Made by a program: the position numbers and the translations under genes
In this document: positions 32,753 to 43,855 of the stretch, one piece after another
Position numbering within the stretch: position 1 is the stretch's first letter
Layout: each line of letters begins with the position of its first letter
From: Diphasiastrum complanatum
Taxonomy: Eukaryota; Streptophyta; Lycopodiopsida; Lycopodiales; Lycopodiaceae
Direction: 5' to 3'
Assembly (NCBI GenBank): GCA_029204225.1
Contig: CM055095.1
Span: 65,654,625-65,718,624 of the forward strand
DNA length: 64,000 bases
Notes under the pieces: generated by a model
Told to the model about the DNA's origin: nothing
Databases searched by the model: none
The model's input: only the letters and a program-made list of their open reading frames with translations

Positions 32753-35624
32753 GCTGCTAATGATGTAGAGTGTAGGATTGAAGGAATAGGTAATATTCCA
32801 CTGCATGCATCATCATCAAAATATTTTTGCTTACATGATGTACTGTATGTACCTAGACTGACTAAGAATCTCATTAGTCTAGGACAATTGTTTGATAGTG
32901 GATTGGATGTCAAGTTTCAAGTTGACAAGTGTATAATCTCAAGAGAAAATGAAGTTATTTCTAGAGGATCTAGAATTGCTAAGTTGTACAAACTAGATTC
33001 TAGGGAGAGTGCTAACATTTCAGATATTGCTTATGAGACCAAGGTTCTATAGGAGGATCTGTGGCACAAGAGATTAGGACATCCCAATTTTAAAACCATG
33101 CAATCTATGGTCAAGGAAGGAAAAGTTGTTGGACTACCAAAGTCACTGTCAAAGGAGCTTCTACCTTGTGAAGCTTGTGTTCTGGCAAAATCACACAGAA
33201 GGCCTTTTCCTAGATCAACTATCAAGACAAAGCAACCATTTGAACTTGTGCACTCTGATGTTCATTTCTCATCAACTAAGAGCAAAGGAGGAGCAGATTG
33301 CTTTGTCTCTTTTATAGATGATTATACAGGATATTCTTGGATCTACATGTTGTCTTCTAAAGCCATGGTCTATGATGTTTTTCTTACTTTCAAGACTTAT
33401 GTAGAAAAGCAGTTATCTTTCAAGTTGAAAGCTTTAAGAAGTGATAGTGGAGGAGAATACACTTCCAATAAGTTCAAAGACTTTTGTGAGAGAGAGGATA
33501 TTCAAAGAGAGTTTTCTTGTCCATATACTCCTCAGCAAAATGGAGTTGCTGAGAGAAAAAATAGAATTTTGTGTGAATGTGCAAAAGCCATTAAACTAGA
33601 AGCTTCTCTGCCTAAAGAATTTTGGGGAGAGGCAGTTGCATGTGCAAACTATCTTTGTAATAGGCTTTCAAGTCTTGCAATAGGAGGAACGACACCATTT
33701 GAGATGTTGTATAAGAAAAAGCCTAAGGTAGATCATCTTAGGATTTTTGGCTGTGTATGCTTTGTGCATGTGCCTCTAGAAACTAGAAAGAAGGAAGATC
33801 CTAGTGCTGTAAAAGGAATTTTTGTAGGATATGCATCTACAAAAAATCATACAAAGTTTATTTACCCTCTACTGACAAGAATGTTGTTAGTAGAGATGTG
33901 ATCTTCCATGAAGATCAGAAGTTTAACTTGGATGATGCACAGGTCAAGGAGTCTCATGCAAGATCAATTATCAATGTTGATGCTGTTCAAGAAGAGGTGA
34001 GGCTAAGCCTTGAGGAGGAGAAAATTCAAGCTACCACACCAAGAAGATCTACACGAGCAAGATCTGAGCCAAGTAGGCTCACATATGATGCTGAAGGAAG
34101 GCAAGTGGAAGTTTTCATATCAGATGAAGAGCCTAAGGATTTTCAAGAAGCACTTCAATCCAAAGAGTGGGTTGAAGCAATGACCCAAGAGTTTGAAGCC
34201 TTGATGTCAAACAACACATGGGAGCTTGTGGAGCCACCAAACAACGTGCATGTGATTGGATGTAAGTGGGTATTCAGAATCAAGTATAATCATGATGGAT
34301 CTATCAATAAGTAAAAAGCAAGACTTTGTGCCAAAGGCTGCTCATAGATCAAAGGTCTTGACTATGAAGACACCTTTGCACCAGTTGCAAAGATGGTAAC
34401 AAATCGAATACTCATATCTCTTGCATGTTTTCACAAATGGAGTATGTTCCAGCTTGATGTTTCTAATGCATTTCTCAATGGTTACCTTGAGGAGGAGATT
34501 TACATGGAGCAACCTCCAGGTTTTGTGAAGGAAGGTGATGAATCAAAAGTTTGTCTTTTGTTCAAAAGTCTGTATGGACTGAAATAGGCACCAAGGTCTT
34601 GGTATGCAAGGCTCAACTCCTATCTCATATCGCTCGGATTTTGTCTAAGTGAATATGACCCTTCCCTGTATTATAAGTTTGTGGATAACTTTGTAATTAT
34701 TCTTCTCATCTATGTAGATGATATCATTCTTTGTGGAAACAATGAGAAGTTAGTTGAAGAAACTAAGCATGCACTTGATATTGAGATTAAGATGCAGGAC
34801 TTAGGAGTTCTTCACTATATTCTAGGTCTTGAAATAGATTTTTGGAAAGGTCATGCATTTATAAGACAAAGTAGATATGCAATTTCCATGCTTAGGAAAT
34901 TCCATATGGAAAATTATAAAGGCATAGATACACCTATGGAGCACATTGTAAAAGTTCCTATGAAATATGATGAAAAATCCTTTGAGGACATCACTCTTTA
35001 TAGAAGTCTTATTGGCTCACTTATTTGGTTAACAGTGACTAGGCCTGATCTAAGCTTTTGTGTTCATAAGCTAAGTCAACACATGCAGGATCCAAAGTTA
35101 TATCATTGGAAGTTGGCTAAAAGAGTCTTGATATATCTTCTACCTTGGATTATGGATTATTCTACAAAGGAGAACATCTGACTTTGATTGCTTTTTCAGA
35201 TTCAAGAGACAAGTTGGATAGGAAATCCACAAGTGCTTACACTATATTTCTTGGAGGGAACTTGGTTTCTTGGCTATCAAAGAAACAAACAACTATTTTC
35301 TTATCATCCTGTGAAGCTGAATACAAATCTCTTACAACCACAACAAAGGAGGTTTTATGGATCAAAAGGCTACTTTTGGAGCTAAAGTGTTATGCAGATG
35401 AAGATCTTCCAATTATCAAGAATGATAACATTTCTGCTCATGCTCTTGCAAATAATCCAGTCTTTCATGCAAGGAGCAAGCATATTGAAGTGGCTCATCA
35501 TTTTGTAAGAGAAAAAGTCATTGGGAGAGAGATCTCATTGGAACATGTTGCATCTTCAGATCAGTGTTGCAGATCTTCTCACCAAGCCTCTACTCAAGAA
35601 TGTCTTTATGAAGATGAGGTCTAA
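32753..35624 (+). pseudogene. copia B-related pol, copy 3, nearly full length
   Basis: It starts late in protease (IEGIGNIPLHASSS) and proceeds through the integrase zinc region (DLWHKRLGHPN, CEACVLAKSH) to the integrase core at 33240-33570. Catalytic Asp residues are visible in LVHSDVHF and ALRSDSGGEY and the Glu in GVAERKNR. RT follows with YVDDIILCG near 34712, and RNase H with KSTSAYTIFLGGNLVSWLSK, SSCEAEYKSLTTTTKEVLW and RSKHIEVAHHFVREK. Lesions are few: stops at 33049, 34312, 34345 and 34585, and frameshifts near 33895, 35140 and 35560. It is the best-preserved polymerase in the window. Confidence 0.88.
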
Positions 35625-35667
35625 CCTTGGCCTAATTTCGAAATCTATGTTGATAGGAACATAAATT

Positions 35668-35850
35668 TTAAGGAGGATTGTGAAAATTATTAAAATATTA
35701 TCTTCCTATCTCGAGTTTGGGGCCATGTCCATGGTGATTTCCACTAAATTTCATGTTGTACATAAAGTGTATGTGAATTGAGCACATAACCTTCTAGTAT
35801 AGCTCGGATTTGAGTTAGATAGGTTCAATTATGATGACATGCAGAAGTTT
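35668..35850 (+). repeat. Polypurine tract and truncated 3' LTR of copia B copy 3
   Basis: 'ttttaaggaggat' (35666-35678) precedes 'tgtgaaaattattaaaat' at 35679. The LTR breaks off near 35850, where protease sequence of a different copia element begins. Confidence 0.6.
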
Positions 35851-35859
35851 AGATAGCAT

Positions 35860-36392
35860 GCAAGTCACATGGACACAAATCAGGGTGACAAAAAACTGGA
35901 GGAAGTTCTTTATGTCCCTACTCTTGACAAAGATCTTCTATCTGTAGCTAAGATAGTCGATACAGGCATGTCAGTAACCTTTACAAAGAACTATTGTAAA
36001 CCGTTCAAGGAAGATTCTGATAACTTGGTTGCTAAAGGCAACAAAGATGAAAACTTATATCACCTGAACATTCAAACACGAATCGAACAAGCTAATCAAA
36101 CTCAAGAATCAACAAATATATTGTGGCACAAGAGGCTATGTCACATGAACATGGAAGCCTTGTACCAAGCCAACAAAGTTCAGAGAATTCAAGGAGTCGA
36201 AATCAAAAGTAGAGATATTTGAACTATCTGCAAATCATGTCTTAAAGACAAGATGACTAGAACACCTTTCAGTAAGGACGTTTATAAAGCAACTAAAGTA
36301 CTTGAAATTGTGCATTCAGATATTTGTGGACCATTTGGAGTATTGTCATTGGGTGATGCAAAGTACTTCATAACGTTTATTGATGACTTCAG
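35860..36392 (+). pseudogene. copia D fragment (protease end and integrase N-terminus)
   Basis: EEVLYVPTLDKDLLSVAKIV is the usual protease-to-integrase linker. NILWHKRLCHMNMEAL and CKSCLKDKMTRTPF form the HHCC zinc region and VLEIVHSDICGPFG begins the integrase core. The frame has one stop at 36220 and is cut at 36392, in FITFIDDFS, by the minus-strand LTR of copia E. That insertion splits the core before the second catalytic Asp. Confidence 0.8.
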
Positions 36393-36658
36393 TGTCAACA
36401 ATCATAAATGCAACATCAAGCATTCACCATAAGCAATCACCAAGTAGGGAGACGGAAGAAGAACATGCAATATCACTCTATCACACACTAACACATACTG
36501 AATGTAAAATGTACATATAAACCCTGAACCCTGATAGAGAGGGAGAATCTAGGAGTAGACTACTAGACTAGCCTACGGCTAGTTACAACTAGTAATAAAG
36601 TACATCGTAAACGGTAACTAGGAAGTGTAACAATGAAGTTTATCATTGATTTCTAACA
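36393..36658 (-). repeat. 3' LTR of copia E, 266 bp
   Basis: The reverse complement runs from 'tgttagaaatcaatg' to 'tgattgttgaca', a complete short TG...CA LTR. A TATA-like 'tttatatgtac' is visible. It has no second copy in this window. Confidence 0.75.
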
Positions 36659-37539
36659 CTCTAAAATTACATTCTTCTATTCCTAGTAGAGTATGAAACT
36701 TTTCAAATTTACATCTACCTAATGACTTAGTAAAATTATCTGTCACTTGATCTTCAGATTTATAGAAAACAAGATCAATGGCTTCATCAAGAATTTTCTC
36801 TCAAACAAAATTATAATGTATTTCGATGTGCTTGGTTTGAGCATGTAAAACTAGATTTTTGGCAAGGTGAATGCAACTTCAATTCTCGCAAGATATAGTA
36901 GTTGCATCCACCTGTGGTTGACCTAAATCCACAAGTAATCTTCGTAACCATACCGCTTCTTGTGCAGCATTGCTGAGTGCTCGATATTCAACTTTCGTAG
37001 AGAATAATGCTACTGTAGGTTGCTTTTTGATACTCCATAAAAGTGCAGTTGTACCATAACTGAATGTATGACCACTGGTAGACCTTCTGTCATCAATATT
37101 ACCTGCCCAATCAGCATCTGTATATCCTATCAATATTGGCGCTTCAGGCTGATCATACTTCAAACCAAAATTCAATGTCCCTCGAATGTATCTGAGAATA
37201 CGTTCAGCAGACTTCCAGTGTATTTGACTTGGATCTTGCATAAATTGACTAATAACGCCAACAACATAAGAAAGATCAGGTCGTGTGTGTGTGTCAAATA
37301 AATCAAACTACCCACCAGCTGTCTATACAAATAAGCATCCACTTTCTCAGATTCATCATATGCAGTAAGCTTTGTGTTGACATCCATAGATGTACTCAAA
37401 GGCTTACAATTCTGCATATTGAACTTATAAAGCAAATCTCGTGCATATTTGCTTTGTGTAAGAAAGACCACATTTTCCTTTTGCCATACTTCAATGCCAA
37501 GACAATAGTGCATCAATCCTAGATTGCTCATGTCAAAAG
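36659..37539 (-). pseudogene. copia E pol fragment (RT end and RNase H)
   Basis: On the minus strand, FDMSNLGLMHYCLGIEVWQK begins the RT C-terminal part at the 37539 boundary. SKYARDLLYKFNMQNCKPLS, AYLYRQLVGSLIYL and the RNase H motifs YTDADWAGNIDDRRSTSGHT, VALFSTKVEYRALSNAAQEA and HAQTKHIEIHYNFVREK follow. The active-site run normally spelled SST(E)AEY has become FSTKVEY. A stop lies near 36879 and a frameshift near 37300. Everything before FDMS was removed where family F's LTR begins. Confidence 0.8.
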
Positions 37540-38307
37540 TGTCAGAAATGGTGAACTCCTGCAACTTTGTCACAGCACGAACAAGAAACGAAAGTCGAAT
37601 GAGAAAAATTTACGACAGTCAACATCCCTTGACTCAAAGCACGAATGATTCGTGAATTATTCGTGGATCATAAACACACCTCCAAGACCGCAAATCGCAA
37701 AGGGACGCAAAACGAAAAACTACGAAACAAACGAGGAAGAATCTTTCGTGCTACCAGCTGGCAGCTCAACGGGCCTCACGCGCAGCTGAAACAAATAGCA
37801 ACGACGAAGACTAACTAGCTAGCTGATTAGCATCAACTAGTCTTGTGATTCTATGTCTAGTTATCCTATAAGACTCCACACAATGGAGGTATAAACGATC
37901 CTCTCTGGATCATAACTAAGTATCAGAAAACAAAGATCTGTAAGAGACAGAGAGAGATGTAGCGAGTAGAGCAGGAAAGTAAAAAATATTAGAGTTGTGC
38001 ATGAAAGTCTACCAATGAGCAGAACACAGCAAAAAAGTAGAGTGTCATTTTGCCGACGAGCGAGACACTGACGATCTCGCTCTAAAACTAAATTGATAAA
38101 ACAATCGTTCTATTTTCGTGTATCTCCTTGTCTTGTGCTGTGTGTCTTGATAGAATAGAATGTGTTCTGTGATGTGTGGTCGCGTGTCTGGGATTCTGTA
38201 AAAGCTTTCACGCAAAAGAAAGTTCAAAGACAAAAAATCGTTTGCGAATAAGAAGAGAGAGAAGAAGAAAACGAAACACTCTCACTTCCGCGACATGGTA
38301 TTAGAAC
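37540..38307 (+). repeat. 5' LTR and primer site of copia F, copy 2
   Basis: The LTR runs from 'tgtcagaaatggtgaactcc' (37540) to 'ttccgcgaca' (38295), 756 bp. It is followed by 'tggtattagaac' (38296-38307), a Met-tRNA primer site with two changes. The minus-strand copy at 8608-9050 matches its first two thirds. Confidence 0.75.
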
Positions 38308-38359
38308 GGACAAGTTATCACTACTGATACCCCAGCAGTGATTCTTCCAGACAACACAA

Positions 38360-39482
38360 TATGGCTACAACAATCCAGAGCAGAGTAGCAATCAGTCTAG
38401 ATGGCGCAAATTACAAAATCTGGAAATTCAAAATCAAAACGCTTTTGAAGGGCTAAGGCATCAGGTCGGTGACTGAGCTCTCAGAGGTGCAGCCTCCAGA
38501 GGGAGACCCGAGGAGAGCTGAATGGATCAGAAAGGATGAGCGTGCAATGGCGATCATCGTTTCGTCCATAAATGAAGATCTACTCATGCAGATTGAAGAC
38601 TACGAAAGCAGCCATGCAGCGTGGGAAAGATTAAAGCAGAAGTATGAAGTGAGGACTACAGCTTCAGTCATGCTACAGTGGGATGGCAACCAATTGGACA
38701 AGCACGTTGAGAAGATTAGAACGATCTTCGCTCAGTTCGCTTCATTAGGACCGGAGCACCAGGTCCCAACACCATAGTAGCTGATGTACTTCATGAAATC
38801 TCTACCAACGTCCTACTGAGAATGCTCATACTGAGTTTACCAGACATTATATTTGACAAGGCAGTCAGTCTTGTCACTGATGAGAGACTAATGAGAGACG
38901 AAGGAGAGGGAAGTAGTGAGCAAGAGAAGGCTCTCTTCATGAAAGAAAAGAAGAATAACAAAAACAAGCCAATATTCGAGAAGACGAAGTCCTCGAATTA
39001 GCAATCTTCTTCCTGTGATCATTGTCACAAACCAGGCCATACGGCCAACAAATTTTGGTTCAATCCAGCAATACCTTGCATGCACTGCAAGAAGAAAGGG
39101 CATTCTGCATACGACTACAAATTTAACCCAAAAAGAAAAAACATTGCAGAGTTATCAAAGGATGCTGAAAGAGGTGACGAAGCTTTCACGATACTTGATG
39201 AAGCTTCGACAAGCTACTCTAAACACAACTATGATGTAGTCATCGATTCAGGAGCAACATCTCACATAACCTGCAACAAGAAGATCTTGATCAACTTTCG
39301 CGAACTCAAAAATGATAGAGCAGTGATTCTAGGCGATGGAAGCAGACACGATGTCAAAGGCATCGGCTCTCTACAACTACGAACACTTTCAGGCCAAGCA
39401 GAGCTGCCAGGAGCACTTTATGTGCCCTCACTCAGAAAGGATCTACTATTTGTCTCCAAGATGGCAGATATAGGCATTCAAG
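38360..39482 (+). pseudogene. copia F gag-protease fragment
   Basis: MATTIQSRVAISLDGANYKI begins gag at 38360. Gag continues with RKDERAMAIIVSSINEDLLM, YEVRTTASVMLQWDGNQLDK and a degenerate C-terminal half. Two zinc knuckles follow: CDHCHKPGHTANKFW (last Cys changed) and CMHCKKKGHSAYDYK (last Cys changed to Tyr). The protease motif DSGATSHITCNKK lies near 39245 and ILGDGSRHDVKGIG near 39330. Stops occur at 38454 and 38775 and frameshifts near 38770 and 39080. It is cut at 39482 by the G-family LTR. Confidence 0.78.
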
Positions 39483-39495
39483 TGCACCAATCACC

Positions 39496-39618
<123 letters not shown>

Positions 39619-39878
39619 AGAGCTTTATTGAGAAGAAAATGAAGATGTGTACAATGGAAAATGGCCTCCTTATATAGTTGAGAAGGGAGGGCCATCTTGG
39701 CTCTCATTGGCCTATTTACAATGGCATCCTAGCTCTTCAAACTAATTGAACTTCAATCTAATGGTTCATTAGGAAAAGGGCCAAACTCACATGATTCATG
39801 TGAGTTTGAGAGATGCTCTTTTAACTTAGAACCTTATGAACTTGACTTTGGGCTTTTTAATTAATTTATTTTACTAAG

Positions 39879-40644
39879 TGTGAGAAATTGGCAAAAATCT
39901 AGCTTGGTATTTTTTATGATAGAAGTTTGTAAGTGAATCTCACATGTGTGGAGGATGTTCCCACGTGTGGAGAATTGTAAAGTAAATCAAAATGTTTGAT
40001 ATAGGGGTCTCATAGAATTTCATAGTCAAGCATTTAGGTGTAGGATGTTGATAGGGTCAAATTTGGCATAGATGGCAAATTATCCATTTCCACTTGTAAT
40101 GCCAATATTGAGCCAAAATAGAGCCAAACTTGTGCCAATTAGAGTGTAGACAAGTGTCATGCTTTTGTTTGATGAAGCTTAAGAGGTCCAATAGAATTTA
40201 GAGGTGCATGGATCAATGGTCCAATAGGATTAAGAGGTGGCAAAGTGTGATCCAATCATAGTTAAGCATAGTGGTAGCTCATGAATCTATTAGTATCATT
40301 GTACTCCTCCTTTTGGATCTAATTGATTTTGAGATTGAGTGGATTTTGAGTGTCATTGAATTTCTAGCTTTCTCTCTCTACCCGAGAGCTCATGATGGTT
40401 TTTCTCTCTCCACCCGAGGAGAGCAGCTTGTTTTTACTTAGAATACTTTTGGAACACTTCCCACACGTGTAAGTGAGAGTTGGAAGTGATTGAATGCATG
40501 TAGTAGTGTGTTTTTGTCATAGAATCAAAGATAGATCTTGAATCTCAATCTAGTCTTGATCTTGGTGCATCTACACACCTTAGGAGATCACAAGTGCATG
40601 TAGTGGACAATCCACACGTGTGAAATTTAACATGGTATCAGAGC
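39879..40644 (+). repeat. 5' LTR and primer site of copia B copy 4
   Basis: A 754-bp LTR is followed directly by 'tggtatcagagc' (40633-40644), a perfect copia Met-tRNA primer site. U3 repeats 'ggtccaatag' units at 40185-40255. Two 'tctctctctacccgag'-type blocks follow at 40370-40425. Confidence 0.92.
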
Positions 40645-41389
40645 CTACCTAAGGTTACCATGCATTTTGATCCATTTGAGTGAAAACTATTCATCAATCT
40701 TGAGCTAGAAATTGTCAAGGCCCATTTTTCTAGCTATCTTGTTCAATTTTGGATCAAAAGAGATCAAAAGGACATTGATTGGGTTTGACCTGGTACTGTA
40801 CGGAATCAGGTGCTCAAATACGTGTGAGGAACATCCAATTTCAGTTTGGGAGTTCTCTTTCATGTTTGATCCAAAAATCTTGCTACTTAGCTTGTTTTGA
40901 AGCTATTTTTGTCTAGTTTCTGATGCAATCAGTTTCATTCCATTTGGTTGAGCCAATCAAAAGTTATAAGATTTTGAAGAGGGTTAGGTAGGGCACCTAG
41001 ACCTGGGTGGACACATTTGGTTTGGTCAAAAGATTGCTTGTTTGATCCAAAATCACAGTTGAATGCTTACCAATCTCATCTATATGTGATCTAGGCACTG
41101 TTTTGAGATCTTAGCCATTTTGTTTCATGCAATATCATTGTATTTGAGTCAAATTTGATTTCTTAGTGTATTTCACACGTGCTAAGAGTGTTTGATCCTA
41201 ACTTTGCCCATACCCCATCATTTGATGTGAAGTAGATCTAGTTTTGGAGAGATTGAGATAGCTAGTGAGAATCATCTCACAGTTTGTTGCAAGATCTTGC
41301 ATAGGAGATGGTAGCACACCATTATTGGATTCTATAGTGAGAGAGAAGCAACATTTTTTGTTTATCACTTTTATTTATCTCCACTTTAC

Positions 41390-43147
41390 ATGACTTCAAT
41401 GAGTTCATACTTGTTGCAACCAAGTGAGAGATTGTCTACTTCCAATTATTCAATATGGAAGTTGAGGATGGAGTCCATCTTGATAGTCCAAGATGTGATG
41501 GACATTGTACTTGGGATTGAGGAGGAGCCTCAAGTACTTCAAGAAGTACAAAAATACAAGAAGAGAGCTAGGATGGCTCTCCACTACATTAAGATGAATG
41601 TCTCTAATGAGTTATTGAGGGAGATTGGTGATTGCTCTACATCCAAGGAAGCCTGGGATTGTCTCAAGTCCATCTATGAGGCTAAGAACACCTCTAGGCT
41701 CCTCACTCTTAGAAATCAAATACTCCAAAGTAGTCAAAAGAGTGATGAGAGTGCATCTAATTATGTTTTGAGAGTCAAGGATATTCATAGGGACCTTGCA
41801 TGTATTGGTGACTCAATCAATCAAAGTGAGCTAGTCCAAGTCATTCTCAATGGCTTGAGAGATGAATATGACAACCTTGTCCAATCCTATGCTATTAAGG
41901 AGGAGCTACCAAGTTTGGAGGCCCTTCAAAGTGTGCTTATTTCTGAAGAATCAAGACAAGAGTACAAACTCTTGAGGATGGACAAGCTATCACTCAATCA
42001 TGATGATGACAAAGTTCTATTTGCCAAGCACAAAGAGAGGAGTAAGAAACAACACCATCACTTCTCTAATGACAAAGCTAAAGACCAAGATGGAGAGGAG
42101 GAGGATACCTCTCATGCTTCTAATTCAAATTTCAAGAAGAAGATGATCAAGTGCTTTTATTGTGGCAAGAAAGGCCATTATGCCACCAATTGCTTCAAGA
42201 AGAAGAATCAACTCAATCAAGCCAACATCACCAATGAGAAAGAAGACTATATTGCAAGTGATGGAGAAGGCTCTCTTATGGCATCAAGCTTCTCCTCTTC
42301 CACCTTCAACAAGGATGACTTATGGTATATTGATAGTGGAGCATCTTCACATATGTGTGGCTCCAAGCACTTTTTTTCATCTATTATGCCCTATGATGGA
42401 GTCAAGAAGACCATATACTCTGCAAGTAAGCATGAGTGCAATATTGAAGGAGTAGGGATTATTCCCTTGAAGCTTGCATCTTCTAAAGATCTCTTTCTCA
42501 ACAATGTTCTTTTTGTCCCAAAGCTTACAAAGAACATCTTAAGTGTTGGCCAACTTCTTGATAGTGGCTTTGATGTCAATTTCAATATTGACAATTGTGT
42601 GATTAAGAAGGATGGTGAGATCCTTGCATATGGATCAAGATTTGAAGGCATCTACAAATTGGATCCAAGTGAGAGTGCAAACTCTCTTGATGTTTCTTAT
42701 ATTTCCAATATTTCAAAGGAGGAGGATTACACAAGATGCACATATCTTCTCTCTTCAAGTATTATGGTGTATGATTATTCCTTATTATTCAAAGCATATG
42801 TTGAGAATAAATTCTCATTGAAGATCAAAGCTTTGAGGAGTATTGGAGCTCTTGAAGGAATAGCACCATATGAAGTTTTATTCAAGATGAAGCCTAAGGT
42901 TGATCACCTTAGTGAACTTGGTAGTGCTTGCTTTGCACATATTCCCTCGGAAACAAGAAGGAAGGATGATCCAAGCTCATGGATCATGATTGGATACTCA
43001 TCCATCAAGGAGGTGATGGCAAAGAAGGGCATCTTTCATGTTGTATCTACTACAACACATTCATATATGCTTCTCTTCCTTTGCTTGAAATGCTATCTTG
43101 CTTCATTGAATTTTTTGGATCTCAAAGTTCAAGAAAAGCTATACTAG
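41390..43147 (+). CDS. copia B gag-protease with fused integrase remnant, 585 codons
   Basis: An uninterrupted frame starts at MTSMSSYLLQPSERLS. The gag core covers residues 1-185 (EAWDCLKSIYEAKNTSRLL, VQVILNGLRDEYDNLVQSY). The CCHC knuckle CFYCGKKGHYATNC is near residue 255 and the protease motif WYIDSGASSHMCGSKHF near 310. The linker VLFVPKLTKNILSVGQLLDS is near 380. After residue 440 short integrase pieces are joined by deletions: VYDYSLLFKAYVENKFSLKI, then APYEVLFKMKPKVDHL. Both the zinc region and the catalytic core are missing, as is RT. Gag and protease could still be made. A full family member encodes about 1300-1400 residues. Confidence 0.82.
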   Translation: MTSMSSYLLQPSERLSTSNYSIWKLRMESILIVQDVMDIVLGIEEEPQVLQEVQKYKKRARMALHYIKMNVSNELLREIGDCSTSKEAWDCLKSIYEAKNTSRLLTLRNQILQSSQKSDESASNYVLRVKDIHRDLACIGDSINQSELVQVILNGLRDEYDNLVQSYAIKEELPSLEALQSVLISEESRQEYKLLRMDKLSLNHDDDKVLFAKHKERSKKQHHHFSNDKAKDQDGEEEDTSHASNSNFKKKMIKCFYCGKKGHYATNCFKKKNQLNQANITNEKEDYIASDGEGSLMASSFSSSTFNKDDLWYIDSGASSHMCGSKHFFSSIMPYDGVKKTIYSASKHECNIEGVGIIPLKLASSKDLFLNNVLFVPKLTKNILSVGQLLDSGFDVNFNIDNCVIKKDGEILAYGSRFEGIYKLDPSESANSLDVSYISNISKEEDYTRCTYLLSSSIMVYDYSLLFKAYVENKFSLKIKALRSIGALEGIAPYEVLFKMKPKVDHLSELGSACFAHIPSETRRKDDPSSWIMIGYSSIKEVMAKKGIFHVVSTTTHSYMLLFLCLKCYLASLNFLDLKVQEKLY

Positions 43148-43855
43148 TTTTGTATGATGCTTATGGTATGGACATGTTTCTTGTCATTATTGACTTAGAT
43201 GTGTTTCCAATACTTTTTGAAAGCCAGATATTGTATTGTCAAAAGTATGCTCTTGGTTCTAGTAAGAACAAGATTGAGCTTGGTACTCACTTTTTTGAAA
43301 ATCATGTTTTCACATGTTTTGAGGCAAATTGTAAACTCCTCTTGAGATTAAGTGAAGCATCCAAAGTGGACACTTACATCCTTGAGAGAGTAACTAGCCT
43401 AAAAAAAGATCAAGATAGTCTTTGATATCAAGATTAGATCCATCATGGATATAGTTCATTGTATGTGGACTAGTCAAGCTAGAAAGCATAATCTTGATAA
43501 TCATCATTGTTTCACATCTTATGATCGTGATCTCCATGATCCTTATGAGGCTTGGAAGCCTCAGATTTCTCTATTTATGGTGCATCCATCATGCAAGTGG
43601 AACTTTCAAGGCAAAGATCATCATCAAGCATGGAGGAAGCCCATGATAATAGTGGCATATTGGTGGAGCACTCTTCAAAGGCATTGGCAAGAGATCTCTA
43701 CCAAAGAGATCTTATCATGGATATGGTGAGGGTGCTGCTATGATGGATCCCTTGGCTGATCTTCACTTCTTATGCATATCAAAGGATCCACTCAAAAAGA
43801 TTTACAAACTTCTCAAGTGATCTAGTACCTTTCCAAGCTATTTTTTGAGGAGGAG
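43148..43855 (+). other. Interior 3' region of copia B copy 4, origin unclear, ending in polypurine tract
   Basis: This 700 bp should hold RT and RNase H but contains neither. Overlapping frames (42979-43425, 148 codons, and 43445-43729, 94 codons) have no motif I recognise. A segment near 43350 (SEASKVDTYI) recalls the core of the inverted-arm element near 27372. The purine-rich 'tgaggaggag' (43846-43855) just before the LTR is the polypurine tract. Confidence 0.5.

Noticed and set aside
42979-43425. 148-codon frame as a real additional protein of copia B copy 4
   Set aside because: It overlaps the end of the gag frame and has no family motif. It was kept only as part of the unexplained 3' segment.
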